Shown here: in pieces, positions 11,993 through 25,000 of the stretch
Layout: each line of letters begins with the position of its first letter
Position numbering within the stretch: position 1 is the first letter of the stretch
DNA from: Polytrichum commune
Lineage: Eukaryota > Streptophyta > Polytrichopsida > Polytrichales > Polytrichaceae
Direction of reading: 5' to 3'
Assembly: GCA_950295325.1 (NCBI GenBank)
Contig: OX485806.1
Span: 7,192,001 to 7,256,000, forward strand
DNA: 64,000 nt
Notes under the pieces: generated by a model
Told to the model about the DNA's origin: nothing
Database searches by the model: none
The model's input: the letters and a program-made list of their open reading frames with translations, nothing else
Program-made: the position numbers and the translations under genes

Positions 11993-12528
11993 ATGAAATA
12001 GTTTAAATCTAGCAGTCCTACCTTATGGTGGTTCCCACATCTATGGATCATAAAAGTTACAAATTGATAATATATCTTGTTGATGATGATATATGAGGTT
12101 CAAAATTTCTTGTAAAATCCAAAATTTGGATATGTGAGTTCATCTAATACCATCATATTCTTGGCATTCAACAAATAGCATGGAATAAGAATTTAAACTC
12201 ATGAAAATGAAGATTACGACAACGGTCTACCCAAAGAAGACCACCTTGACAATTGGCAATAACATTCGCCCCATAGTCCAACGAACCCGGGTGTTTATAA
12301 AGCCGCGTATGACCTCAACTACCCCCACGGCACAACTGACATCTTTCGACACTAACACACGACTCTCACATGAAGAGAGTTTTAAAAACCCTTATAAAAA
12401 CACTCGTATCATTTCCGGTTCACGAGATAGAGAGGACATACCAAGACCGAAAAATATGCACAAACATTGAGCACCAAACTATCCAAAGGACCACTTTATT
12501 CCGTTCTTCATGCAAAGCCTTACCGCCA

Positions 12529-12559
12529 CCCCCCCCCCCCCAAAAAAAAAAAAAAAAAA
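12529..12559 (+). repeat. Poly-C/poly-A homopolymer pair
   Basis: Thirteen C followed by eighteen A. Length may be unreliable because homopolymers are error prone. Confidence 0.9.
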
Positions 12560-13082
12560 CAACCGGGGCTCCAACCCCAAGGCCAAACTCCAAAGTAGGT
12601 ACGTTGTCCCATTGCGAGGAATCTTTGAGGAACTATACAATGTACGTGTTTTGGAATATAAAAATTGGGAGGCCTTAGAAACTCCACGGCAATGAACGAA
12701 GGAGAACCGGCCACTAGTTAGAGATGAACCGGTTGAGGCTTGAGAAACAACCGGTTGAAGTTGAAGATTGGTGGCAAATTACCCAACATTACGAGGAATA
12801 TGTGGAACATTCATCGAATTATTAAAGAAAACCTAAAAGATCACAACATGTGAACCGGTTGGACATGGAAACACAAGGGTTTTTGATCGATTATGCTCCA
12901 AAATCGCCTTGGACACTGCCCCGCGGGGACTGAATGGAGTTGTGATGGTCAATGCATGGGAACCCTAAACTACCGGATGATAGTGGAGAAGTACCCAAAC
13001 CTGGATGAAGTGGTTGATGGTTCGGTTCCCGCTTGTGAAATCTTCTCTCTAGTTGATGAAAAAACCTCGATGAAAAAAACTA

Positions 13083-13310
13083 CACCAAGGATTGTATTTA
13101 GTGTCACTTCCTATTTGGAGTTACGCGATGTTGTATCTTTTTACTGCTGATGTTATTTTCTTACCAAGTGACGATGTTGATCTTCTATGATGTCCAAACA
13201 CCGATTTGACCTTTGTTGGCAAAAGATGAGACGTACAATAAATAATTATAGCCTTGCATAATTCCAAAATAGGAAGTGACACTAAAGACAATATTTACTT
13301 GAGCAAGGTG
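13083..13310 (+). mobile_element. MITE family S1, copy 2
   Basis: Shares the long inverted ends (TATTTAGTGTCACTTCCTAT; inverse near 13270-13290) and interior order of the copy at 6223-6438. The right boundary and target duplication are blurred, so the end is approximate. Confidence 0.6.
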
Positions 13311-13689
13311 ACCACTTGCCTCCTTGGTTCCAAAACAATAAAATCAAATGAAATCAAAAATCAATGCATGGGTTGGCTCTTTTTGCAGCCAATCATGACA
13401 TGATTGAAGCAACTAGAGTAGGCCACTGCACATATCCTTCAAGGCACAAACCCTCCCAAAGATGCTCTCATGAAGAGGACTTCGGGGGGGTCTTGAGAGT
13501 AAGTCGAGACTTGAGTGGACGGAAGACCGGGGGTCTTCATTGTGAAGAAGGTTGGGGAAGAGGGCGAGGAAGGAAGAGTCAAAGATTGTTTGAATAAGGT
13601 ATGTGGGTGTAATTTGGTCAATTTTTTTTTTGTTTCCCATTTCTTATTGATCGTGTTTTACGTATGGGAATTTGTGTGGCATTAGTGAC

Positions 13690-13945
13690 TCTCTTATGAT
13701 GAATCACCCAAAAAACTAGGATTTCCCTTGATTTTATTATGAAAATTGTTGGAAGTGCTGATGAGTTATTTCCTCGGTAAATGAACACATAGGTCCCTCT
13801 ATTTGTATTGAGTATTGAGTATACTAGAGTAGTTGATAGAACTTGAAGTTGAGTCTGATCGTTTTTCAAACATGTGCTTTATTACGTTGTAGGTTTTTGA
13901 ATCCACGCCTAATTACACGTCATTCAAATATCACTTGCATACCTT
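13690..13945 (+). repeat. Dispersed repeat family A, copy 3
   Basis: Recognised by GAACACATAGGTCCCTC, then an AGTAGTTGATAGAACTTGAAG segment close to the one at 970-990, then AACATGTGC and GAATCCACGCCTAA. Strongly diverged; edges approximate. Confidence 0.4.
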
Positions 13946-16344
13946 ATTACTACATTGAAATACTATTAAAAAAACATGTTTTTAAAGTGCATCTAATCTT
14001 TTTAAAGTATATTCAATAATTCTTGCTAAAATTTGTACTTGGTAACATTTATTTGACTAGAGCATACGATTTCAACCATCACAACATATTATCATAACAA
14101 AAACTATAGTTGGTTTTATATAAGTTAAATATGCTTACATTTGTTTATGATTCTCATTCATTGTCATTAAAAAAAATTAAATCTACTTGTAGTGTATGAA
14201 ACATATACTTAAAGATATTATAACACACTAGTCACTCAAGCATGCAATACCAAAGAAAAGAAAAGAAAAAATAACGCCAGTATTGTATACCGGCATGAAT
14301 GCGAACCCGTTAGCCCTATATTGATCGCGGTGTCCCGTGATGCAATATAGGGCGTTATGCCTCTTTTGCAATAACAATACGCTAGTATTTTTCTAACCAT
14401 AGTCAATTCTATTGAGGTTCTTTTGGTTTACTTATTTCAACTCTTGCATTTTGTTGAGGTTGACCCTTTCTATAGATGAAGCAGTCCAAACTTTCACAAC
14501 TTCTTTCGACTCTACACTAATATTCCCATAAAGTTAACAAAAGCCTCCCAAGTATAATGGTATTGTGTTTAGGTTTAATATGCCCTTGTTCATTTGGACG
14601 CTCCAAAATATATTGAAACAATAATGTTTCATGTTTGGTGTAGCTTTGAGCTTTGGCAACATGTGGAACTCAATCTCTTGCAAGGTTGTATAATGATGGT
14701 AACCAAAATGAATAGTGGCTACATTACCACCAATTGATGTGGATGAGGCTAATGTGGACACCTCCAACTTTGTGATATCATCTAGTTGATGGATTCAAGC
14801 ATTAGAAGCTCGAGTAAGTTAGTAATTGCAAATCAGGACCAAAGAATTTGAAATCATTGAAATTGGAGTTAAGGAAGGTGTTGATACAGGCTCAGGAATC
14901 AAAGATTCTCCATTTCCCAGTGTGGTGTTATAAAGGAGAACTCTTTTATCGTTCAATGTTATGTAAGTGGACAACCTCATTAGCATATTCTACATGGGTC
15001 ATTTGCCAATGAAAACCAAGTTTAATGCCAATATTGGTTGTGTCGTGTCTCTAAAGTGGTCACATGTAAGATCAAATGTTCCCAAAATGTTGTTTCATTA
15101 AAGAATACCCACAATACAAGTTGATCGGCACCTCATAGCCACATGCCGCCTCCTAATTTGCCTATCTCAAGCACAAAAATCAAGCATGTCATGGCTCAGT
15201 GGATAACACTCCTAATTATGGATTATAGCGGATGTAGATATGGTCGGACAAAAGTGTTGCTTGGACAAAAATGTTCACCTTGGCGTTTAGGGATTAAATG
15301 TGACTCCAAAAGTTGAGATTTGGAATACTCCTTCCAAATCATGGCCGAATATGTACTATCTACCCAACATGCAAAGTACCAAAGTGACGTCAACATTCTC
15401 CTAATTCTTATAAACAATGCACACCCATTTCTATTATTGAGCTATGGAAATGAGAATATGGACAACCTTGGTTGATGTACTAGGTGAAATAATTATCATA
15501 TTTTGAAGGGTGAAATATTCTTGAAGCTTTGAGGAATGTGAAACCCTTTGTTCAAGGTGGAAAGGGGTGGAAAATGCACCCATATTTGCTATTCTCATTA
15601 TTTTAGACAATATCATTGAAAACAATTCAATTAGCTCCCTTTAGATGCTCGTTTTAGCCCTTAAAGTTGTTGGTACACTTTCTAAGTCCTACACCTTTTG
15701 TCTAATGAGTTAGGTTACCATTGGGAGTTATATATCACCATAACATTTACCGAGAGTATCATTTTCTTTTTTTATAACAAACTAACACAAGTAGTTAGTA
15801 TGCACACCGAAGAATATGATATAACTTAGCTAGTAGAAAGAAATAATGTCAGTAAAAAGTTATAGCAACACGTACCTGTGAATGGTAACCCACACTGATA
15901 AGACAATTTAGTGTGTTAGATAGTTTGTACAAGCCCCCAACAATAAAGTCCAATATCATTTGGTCTATCGGACTAAATATATATATCGAGGATAACTTTC
16001 GACAAGAAGAAAATGAAAAGATATGCGTATCATGTGGTATGTGTTTGAACCAATTTGGCATGTGCCGTACTAGCACATGGCACCCATGCATATGAATTAT
16101 GGCTTTGCAAGATTTGTATGCTATTGTGTGGTTAGTTTTAGCAGTAGTTGTAGTGTGGCCCCCGTGTTCCCTCCACAACATCTCTAACTAATTTTAACCT
16201 CTAATTTGGCATGTGCAAGTGACTTTCATGGTAGGTGGGTTGTCACAAGTTGCTTGCTCAATAGCCACATGTTACTTACTTATGCAACTCCTACACTCGC
16301 TCTACAAGGGAATTGAAGTTCATTCATCTAAGGTAGATGCAACA
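13946..16344. other. Intergenic DNA, no gene seen
   Basis: No domain or exon series. A short stem pairs GTTAGCCCTATATTG (near 14310) with CAATATAGGGCGTTA (near 14343). Otherwise featureless AT-rich DNA. Confidence 0.4.
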
Positions 16345-16680
16345 CTTCTGGTAAGATATGAAACAAGCATTTAGTGTGAGATGATTAGCAAATCCAAATC
16401 GACACCATAGCCATTTGTCTCCTACTTTCAAAGTTTGTATGGATATCTTATTTAACATCAAAATGAAGATTCTCATGCTCAATAGGTGGTCATACATGTC
16501 CCCCAATGATGTTGACTATTGAGCCTATAATAATTAACATTGGACTTTTGAGCATGTAGTCCAAACTACATCAAACACATGTCCTTTTGGTGTATGTTCT
16601 TAGATCCACACCTAACATACCACTCAACCATAGGTGTCCAAATTATTGTCATGTTTGGTATTAGGCATGTGTACCTTATA
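16345..16680 (+). repeat. Dispersed repeat family A, copy 4
   Basis: The best-preserved copy: GAAGATTCTCATGCTCA, GGTCATACATGTCCCCCAAT, then AAACACATGTCCTTTTGGTG, then CCACACCTAACATACCACTC. No terminal inverted or direct repeats found. Confidence 0.55.
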
Positions 16681-18281
16681 CAAGCCCATAACTCTCTATA
16701 CTTTATTCCACAAATATGTATGCTTGGTTGGAAGAAAGCAATTGAAAAACAAGTTATTTGTACATAGTGTCACTTTGTTGCCTTTGACGCATATCAATGG
16801 TGAATAGCCTCAACAAACCTCCATATGAAGCACCCATGAAGTAGGGGTCTTGGGGGAAGACCACTCTGGTGAGAGGGGGTTAAAGAGGGGCAAAGGAAGG
16901 ACTTGGAGAATTTGAGTCTTGCGTGAAAAATGGGAAGAGTGGGGGTCTTGGTTGAAGAACATTATAATGACATGTCATTATGTTGTTTGCCCTCCACATG
17001 GTCATGGCTTTGATCATCTAAGAGATTAATTTGGGGTTTCCAATGTCGATTACGGAGCCGAATGAACTAATAAAAATAATTCTATGTCATAATGTGCTTG
17101 GCTGCATTTTCACTTTAGGTAAGATTGGTGTGGTCAATTCAAAGAACATGTATTGTGTCGGAGGCATAATATTGCTAAGCGATGAGTGTTTGTTCATGTG
17201 GGCCCTGAGAATATAATCATAAGATGCCCCAACTACTGCAAATTCATATTGCTTAATAATGCTATAGGGATGAGAAAGCTCACAAACATTATTCAATGTA
17301 AGCAAGGATTTTAGTTCCTTCAAAAAAAATAAAAAAATAAAAAAATAGAGCTCCTACACCAGGCCACATGCAACGGTGGGCAATGGTCTTTTTAAGTGGT
17401 TGGGTATTGGGGATCGGAGTTAGTGGGTGGGGTGGGCCCATGCTAAGGTGGGTTATATAGACAACAATGTTTTGAGACATCGACATTGATCAATAACAAA
17501 GAGGAAGGGGGACAACCTACATAAAACATTGTTCAAGGTAACACAACATAACATGGGCCCATGTATCACAAGTTCATTATACTTAGATAATGCCCATAGA
17601 ACCTTCTTTCAACCCATATTCAACTTGAACATTGGTTATTAGGAGGGAATTCACATGGTAGTTGTTTGGGCATTGACAAAGCTTGATAGGTGGAGGCCGG
17701 TGAATACATGTCAACAACCTACCTCAGATGTTGAACTCGGTGATATGGTTTAGCGATGAATCATGTTTAGCATTAAGTCTAAGTTTGCACCACTTCGGAT
17801 AATCACATCAGCAATGTGAGAAGGATGTAAGATCTACTCAAAGAAGAGGACCAACTCTAAGATTTTTCATTTTGAATATTTTTATAAGTTCTATAACTTA
17901 CACAAGAGTGCAATATTTTATGGAAGTGTTGATCTTAGGCACACATACCCTAATCTCTAAAGGCCAAGAAGGAGTGTTGTAGTAGTTGTTGTTTGTTTGT
18001 TTGTTTGGTCCATGAAACCACTTCATGCCATCCACACCAACGTACATATTCACATTATAATCTTTAGAGCTAGAACACGTGGAAAATTGAATTTTGGGTG
18101 AGGGATCCTAACTTTTAATACATGCCATCCATCTTGTCAAATCCACCACTAAAGATACGTGTTTCTTGATTAAATTGCAAAATGGAGATTATGGTTTTTG
18201 AAGGTTTTGAGGAGAGTTGGGTTTGGGCCTTTAGGGGTTAAGCCTTCAACCATGCTAAGTAGTGTTATTCTCTTGAGGGCC
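16681..18281. other. Intergenic DNA, no gene seen
   Basis: Only short frames. A low-complexity A/T run lies near 17320-17347. Confidence 0.4.
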
Positions 18282-18659
18282 GGTTCACATGGGGTCCCGA
18301 GTCCCGAGTCTCACTCATGTTGGCAAATCCCAACATGGAGGCAAAGTCCCAACTTTTCAACCTCAAGCAACCATTAAAATATGGTCAATTATCATTAAAG
18401 TTGGATCTTCATTATTTTATGCAAAAGTATTCATGGGACTTGTGTTGAGAGTTGGGTCTAGCTTTTTGCTCGACCCAATTCTCAACACAAGCCTTAAGCC
18501 TCACCTCCAAAAAGTGTTGCCATGTAGGCATCCATGTCATAGTTGGGACTTGGGACCCGTGTGAAGTGGTAAGTCCCAACTTCCATGCTCTCAACGGCTA
18601 AGATTGCACGGATTGAACTCAAGTGACTTGAGACTTAGGATTTGGGACATGTGCGAACC
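18282..18659. mobile_element. Foldback element with nested hairpins
   Basis: The outer ends are inverse to one another (GGTTCACATG...; ...CATGTGCGAACC). Inside, GGGTCCCGAGTCCC pairs with GGGACTTGGGACCC near 18545-18565. At the centre a near-perfect hairpin (18438-18494) has arms of about 26 bp around a T5 loop; the left arm begins GACTTGTGTTGAGAGTTGGG. No coding frame. A clear target duplication is not visible, so the superfamily is unknown. Confidence 0.6.
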
Positions 18660-19188
18660 AACCTTGAGTGAAGGAGGAGGAGGAGGAGGAGGAACCTTTA
18701 ATGAAATGAAATTGATTTCAACTTCATTACAAGAGTAGAAACGGCATAATCTTTTATCTCTTAGAAATAGGCATAGTTGATCACCGTTGGGTTTCAATGG
18801 CAAGTCTATGAGTCTAGGTGCAGTAAGCAACAATGGGGTAGGGTGTTCGGGAAAGAAGAGTTGGAGGATTAAGGTTGATGCATGAATAACTGATAAAATA
18901 AGAGAGTTTGCATATGTTAAGGAGGAGTAATAGCGGGAAATTCTTTATTAATGAATTCATGAATCCAGAAATTGCTACAAGTTTTGAAGCATAAATTTTA
19001 GGGTTACACATAGTCAATGTATGGGTTAGCCCGTAACGCTCATCTCCATGCTACTCTTTAACTATGACAATCGCCAAAACTCTTATGAGATTAATCAATC
19101 AGAAGCGGCCACCACATAAACTTTAACTTTGTTCGCCTACACAATATAGATTTCATCCATGTCGACATTACATAACCCTAGTGAGCAG
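18660..19188. other. Intergenic DNA with (GGA)n run
   Basis: A short GGA microsatellite lies near 18670-18692. The rest is AT-rich without coding signs. Confidence 0.45.
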
Positions 19189-19767
19189 TTAAATGGACCT
19201 GGACGACGATGGGTGCCGCGACCTTAGGTAGTGTCGTGGGCGACGCGGGTGGAAGACCGTTGTGGAAGTGGTAGGTAGGTAGATCTGTCCGTCTGTCCGC
19301 CCTCCGCCTTCGCCTCCGGAGCCCGCCATGGCGCTCGGAGGATTCATGGCGCCGGACTTTAGGTAACTAATTACCACGGTCAAAGACACTCCATCCGCCT
19401 CGCCCCGCCCCGCGGCTAGCTTTTGTCTCTCGGGTTCTGTGGAGCTGTGGCCGTTGGACTGGAGGGGGAATCGGCCGGATGGATGATGCAAACTGATGCT
19501 ATACTTATATCTATCTACTCACTCATCTGCGCATGTGTCTGTCTGTCTGTCTGTCTGGCTTAGTGTGTGCAGGCGTGTCCGTTAGGCTGCGCTTTGACTT
19601 AACTTAGGCTGCAGGCTGCTTAAGTTTAGTCTAGTCCAGTCTGCCTACGAGCTGGCGGAAACCTAGACCTCGATGCGCATCACGGGGCACAAGAATCGGA
19701 GGAACGGCAGACGCTCGTCCTTGCGCGCGTGCTGAGGTAAGAATTTCCGCCGGGGGACAGATCAGGA
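19189..19767 (+). promoter_or_regulatory. GC-rich promoter-like region and possible leader exon
   Basis: Composition changes sharply here: GC and CpG rise well above the surrounding AT-rich DNA, as at plant gene starts. A consensus splice donor (GAG followed by GTAAG) sits at 19734-19741. The short frame before it (ATG at 19673, stop 19733-19735) could be a leader uORF. The next gene on this strand is the kinase-fold gene at 22 kb, so this may be its 5' leader exon. The link is inference. Confidence 0.35.
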
Positions 19768-20570
19768 GGATCTACTGAGGAGCGAGGGAGAGATTGGATT
19801 GATTGGGAAAGGCTCTAGACGAGGAGCAGCAGAGGGAGGGGCAGGACAAGCTTCGGGATGCAGCAACAGCGGGTGTAGAAGCGTGCTCTGTTCTGGTTAT
19901 GAGGAGCTGGCTAGCGCTTGCTTACGTCTTGATTCCACATAGACAGATTATTACAGGGGTCCGTGAGGACGTGGAGTGTGCGAGAATGACCTAGTTGGTT
20001 TCTACACATGAGGTGTCGCGTATGTGGATCTAGGAGTGGGAGGGGAAACGGAGAGAGATTGGTATAATTGGAAAAGCTCAAGTACCGGGAGTAACTCTGC
20101 CGAGTCGACGAGGGGAGAGCAGGACAAGCTTGGGGATGCAACAGCATGTGTGGAAGTGTGCACTGTTCTGGTTATGAGGAGCTGGCCAGCGCTTGCCGAC
20201 GTCTGATTCCACATACGCAAATTATTGCAGGGGACCGTGAGGATGTGGAGTGTTTGAGAATGACCTAGTTGTTCCAGACAGGAGGTGCCGCGTAGGGGGA
20301 TCTCGGAGCGGGAGAGATTGGTTTAATTGGAGAACCTCTGGTAAGAGAGTTCTCTTGCGAGTCGACGAGGAGAGAGCAGGACAAGCTTCCGGATGCAACA
20401 GCGGGTGTGGACAGTGGTTTGTTCTGCTTATGAGGAGCTGGCTAGCGATTGCAGCTGATTCATTGATCAAGGTCTTATTCCACAGAGACAGATTATTAAA
20501 GGGGGCCGGGAGGACTGTGAGAAATAAGAATGACCTAGTTGTTCCGCACAGGAGGTGCCGCATATCTACC
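19768..20570 (+). repeat. Three tandem ~270-bp GC-rich repeats
   Basis: Units start at 19768, 20026 and 20298, each with GGATCT followed by GGAGAGATTGG, then GCAGGACAAGCTTC.GGATGC, then GGTTATGAGGAGCTGG, then AGAATGACCTAGTTG and GGTGCCGCG. Identity is high, so the amplification is fairly recent. Long frames on both strands exist only because the repeat is GC-rich; none resembles a protein family. Confidence 0.85.
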
Positions 20571-21095
20571 TGTGTGTGGCGAGCTTCAGTTCCAACAGGA
20601 AATGTGCTGCTTAGTCCCGGAGATAGAAGTGGTGCGGAAAAATCCACGTGGAAATATTTAAGGCCTTCGAAACACTAGTACTTGGAAAGCTTTGGGAGGC
20701 AGTTAGTGACGTTGTTAGAGCTGTGGACGGTCTAAGGGATTCATCGACTGAATGCGCACAAGTCCATCAATGATCACCTGATCTGAGTTCTGCCTTTTAT
20801 CAACAGTCATATTCTTTTGTTATCAGCCATGTTATTCATTGAGAGACGAACGGAAGAGGAAGCCACTCTTTAATAGAGAGAGAGCTTCGATGTGTTCTAA
20901 GGGAATGGAATTAAACATCTCTTTCTGCAAGTAGTATACTACTCTGATGACTTTCATAGATTAGCTTCGACACATTTCTTTCTCTAGTTAGTGAGCAATT
21001 TGCTCAAATAGCCACAGGAGCTGACTATCTAGGCTAATTGCTTTCAGTGTTGCGAGCTAAAGTGGCTAGTGGTTTGTATTCGAGATTCGAAGGCA
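20571..21095. other. Non-coding DNA downstream of the tandem repeats
   Basis: No gene or terminal repeats seen. If the 19.7-kb donor is real, this would be leader intron. Confidence 0.35.
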
Positions 21096-21416
21096 CACTA
21101 AATAGTCCTATCAGTGTGGACCCCAGTAAGTCTCTAGAATTTAACATTAATTGTCATACTACTAGTTTATGCGGCCCACGTTGGTTGTATACTTGCACCA
21201 AATCTCTAGTTTAAAATCAATGTGGACCTAGAAACTGATTGGGTGACTTTGATTTTTGTGCTTCTTTTGTCCTTGAACTCATACTCAGTGTTGGTTGCAA
21301 GTGTCTAGAAAGACGGAGGGGATGACCTGGGCTCTTTGGCCCACATTATTTCCATCCTGGCTAGAAAATTTGTGTGGCCACATCAATTGTATCCTCATTA
21401 ATTGCACTATTTAGTA
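21096..21416 (-). mobile_element. MITE family S2, copy 2
   Basis: Ends CACTAAATAGTCCTATCAGT and its inverse near 21405-21416; TA follows at 21417-21418. Its reverse complement aligns with 6736-7084 throughout, including GGTCATCCCCT and GGACAAAAG segments. Confidence 0.65.
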
Positions 21417-22020
21417 TAGTTTCGAATAGGGGAGGGGGACATGAATAGGTTGACTGGGAGAGGTTGCGTTTCTTATTAGTGATACATGGCAATCTTACCT
21501 GAATCTGTATATTATTGAACCACCAAATAGTGGAAACAATGATTAAGAGGGAATGGTGATGTAGGTTAAGAGTCTTTCTAAAGACTCTGCTTGAAGGAAA
21601 TGCGAAGCATCCAGTTCCCAGGGTGGTTGTTTGACGCGGAAAGGTGCCGCTGTGCTGTTTCCAACGATGAGATCCGGTACGTCCTCACTATAGGAAATTC
21701 TTTAGCCTCTCTTATAGCTACTGCTACTGCATCTTTCACCATTTGATTCGTAAGAGGTGGTTTTGTATGCTTATTACAACAACTTAAAGTTCCATGTGCA
21801 AATTCTTTAGAGGAGCCACGTGTGGCTTGATTAGTATTGTACACATTAATATCGGCGAGTTACTTCTGGCTTGATGTTATGGGTTGAGTTCCTGAGGAGC
21901 TACGGTTCTTTATTAACATTGAGAGATTAATTCGGTATGGTCGAAATTTGAGATTCTCACCTGACAGCTATGAAATGAAAGTTCTAAAAGCTTCGTAGAT
22001 TGAACTTCGTAATATCTTCA

Positions 22021-25000
22021 GGCTGATGGAACCGTTTGGTGTCAGGACGGCGTGCCAAATCAGGGCAAGGATCATCCTCCAGATCCGAAAGGTCCAAGGA
22101 CAAGCGAGAAGGGAGCTTTCGACGAGCTGGTTTAGGTTTGCACCTATCCTGCCCCTTTTAATAACCTGATAGGCAGGCGTTGTTTGAAGTTACTGTACAC
22201 CACATACTTCATGTGACGTGTGTCAAGGATAACCTCATTTCTGAGGCTATGCCCTGGTATATATTCTCAATGTATGAGATTTGTATGCGAACTGATTAGG
22301 GTCTAGGGGTCACATCCTGAAGTTACTTGCATATTCTTCAGATACTGTCTTATGTGCATTCTATAGTATAAAAATTTACGCTTGAGCCCAGTATGGGTTG
22401 TCCAAATTTTAAACTGAACAGTACTTTTAATGATAGATTCAAGCAATCCTTGAAGAAACTTGCCTTATCTTTGGAAAGTTTCTCAACTTAGACCTACACT
22501 ACCTTTTGGAAATATTGATTATTGATGCACTTGGTTGTTGCAGAGGGTTTGAAAGACTTCTCTCGCAAAATTGTGAATGTGGATGCATTCATTAGTGAGA
22601 TTGAAGGGTGGATACAAGAGAAGCTTCATGTTCTTCCTTCAGGAAGAACAAAGTTCACTCCTCCCTTCCAGGTCGACCAGCTTCGTTTACTTGACTATGC
22701 CTTGGAGGGGGTGTCTTTCCAGCAGTTACTCCGAATGCCTCTTACTCAGTCAGGGACGACCTCACCAGGTGAGTGTGTTTGTTCTTGTCATGTTTGAGAA
22801 GGTGGAGGACTAGAAATTCATTGTAGGTTTGCAAACAGTGAGGGATTTGAGTCAATATTTGGTCTCTAACTTTCAACTCTCTTCGCTTCAGAGACAGGAA
22901 TATATCTTGCTGTGGAGGATTTCATGCATGCTGCTACACAACGGCTGTGGGAAACATTTTGGAAGTCTCCAGAAGAATCTGTGCAAATGCCTTTCTATGT
23001 CATGGGTCCCCACACTTCTGCTTCAGAAACTCTTTCGGTACGCTGGCTGCTTGATCACAATATCTCTTCCAAGTCCATTTTGCCTCTGTTACAATGTAAT
23101 CTGTGCGGCCCATCTATTTTAGTTCTATCCTTCGTGTTAAAGCTAGCCTCCAGTACACAGGGCTATTGTGCTACAAATTTGCTAGAATATTACCAGATAC
23201 TAGCCAGGAATACTATTTGGATTTGAACAACAGATCAATTAGTCCGACTTCTATGCATGAGGCCACAATAATCTCTTCAGTATTACAAGAATAGCTCTAA
23301 AAATAATCGATGCGGGGGTGGCGAATATAGAGAACATCAATGAGAAAGATAGTGCTCTGGTTTTCGATTCACAGAGATATATACTTGAGTTGCATTCAAA
23401 TAAAGCAGTCAGGTGAGGTATTGATCAATTTGTCCTGTATGAATTGACAGGCTTTAGTAATGGACAGGACCAGTCCAAGGGGAACTGGGGGCACACTGCC
23501 TGGAGCTGCCCTAATCTCAAAGAATGGTTCAGGTGGAGGTGGAGGACATGTTTTATGGGACCATGTTGCAGCTTTCATGGAAGTTAGGGAGGATGTGACA
23601 GGTCCTACTACTCAGGGAGTGCAGGGCACCCCAGCTCTTGGGATCATTGGGCGTGCCCTTTTTCACGGTCTACTGATGCTTTCATCAAGACCTCTAGCAA
23701 AGAGAACTTCAGTTAGACACAACTTAGATACTGCCTACATATTATTTGTAGATTCAAGACAGGGTGGTGTTGTGAGGCTCAAAGGTGATGTCACAAAGCT
23801 GGAAACCAACACAGACAATGTGTATGCGAGTGCTGCCCTGTGGATTAAGGATTATGTGGAAGTGACTGTTAGTCCTGTTGAACACGTGTGGAATAGGTTT
23901 GGAAACGCAAATTGGGGAGACATAGGTGCACTCCAACTCCTTCTGGCCATTTTCCACTCAATTGAGCAGTGCCGAGGTCCACCAAAGAATCCACTTGCTG
24001 AAATGGCAGCTCTTCACAATGAAAGGATACAGAGAAGATTGATGGAGCGTGAGACTTTGGAAATGCAAGAAAATGGTGAGACTGGATCCTCACGACACAG
24101 CAATTCTCTTCGCAGGAGCAGCCGGCGTGAAGCACTTGAAATTGAGGAAGAAGATGAGGTAGGAGAGAACCATAAGCTTATTTCGGAATGGAGTTGGTCA
24201 GTGTGTATGTGTGTGTGTGTGTGTGTGTGTTCTATAAATATTACTTTGGGTATCAGTTTATGAAGATCATGAAGGAGTGAATTTCATCTTTAGGTAAGCA
24301 TTTGTGGTGATCTATTATCACTGCTCGGAACCCTAGCCATAATTGTTTGACCTATATCAGTCCCATTCATGTGAGTTCAAGATACAGCAGTGATCACCTT
24401 TAAATAGACATGTGGCTACTGCTTTCGTTTGTCTCTGTTCTTAAGTTGTTCCTCACATTACTATACACTTTAACTAGGCACTTAAATTAGGGGTGCGATT
24501 TAAGTGTCTATCAACCTTCATTTGCCTACACTTTTCTTGGCAGATATGAAGATTTCTCATTTTCTTTACGATTTGTGGGAGGCTGGTACTCACAGTTTCG
24601 TGTGTGGAGTGGCTTTTCAGGATAATGATAGTGAGGATGTTCGAAGTGCTTCAGAAACTGTTATGAAGCTTGAGCCTGGTACCATCTTGTGGCTGGAGGA
24701 TGCCCATTGGCAGCGAGGCTTTCAGATACATGAGCAACTAGGAAGGAGAAGTTCATCTGTATACAGTGCAATCTCTCTTGATGAGGTGGGAAAACCTCTA
24801 GCAGTTCATGTTGGTGCACACCCCTCTCAGTTGGAACCTTCATGGGAAGATATGAGCACATGGTACCAGGTGAGTGTCTCTCTTTGGTGTATTCCAAGTC
24901 TAGAAATTGCAGTACTTGTGTAGCAACAGAATAAACCTCATTCCTTTTGCTGGTTAAGCTGTGGTCAAGAGGTTGTAACACTATATATAGAGGTCTTAAC

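Larger units (their letters stand above)
8626..13082. other. Intergenic DNA, no gene seen
   Basis: Nothing codes convincingly. It contains a (CT) run at 11965-11992, a C13 run followed by A18 at 12529-12559, and a block at 12700-12960 with several ACCGGTTGA motifs that resembles 48415-48700. An isolated cluster near 8993-9030 has GAGCGGT-like words, like those at 55433-55467. Confidence 0.4.

Noticed and set aside
14271-14400. Short palindrome that might be a MITE
   Set aside because: Only a 15-bp stem; no second copy or target duplication seen.
20222-20678. Two overlapping ~140-residue frames on opposite strands
   Set aside because: They span the GC-rich tandem repeats and encode the same unit imperfectly; frame changes between units and there is no family resemblance.
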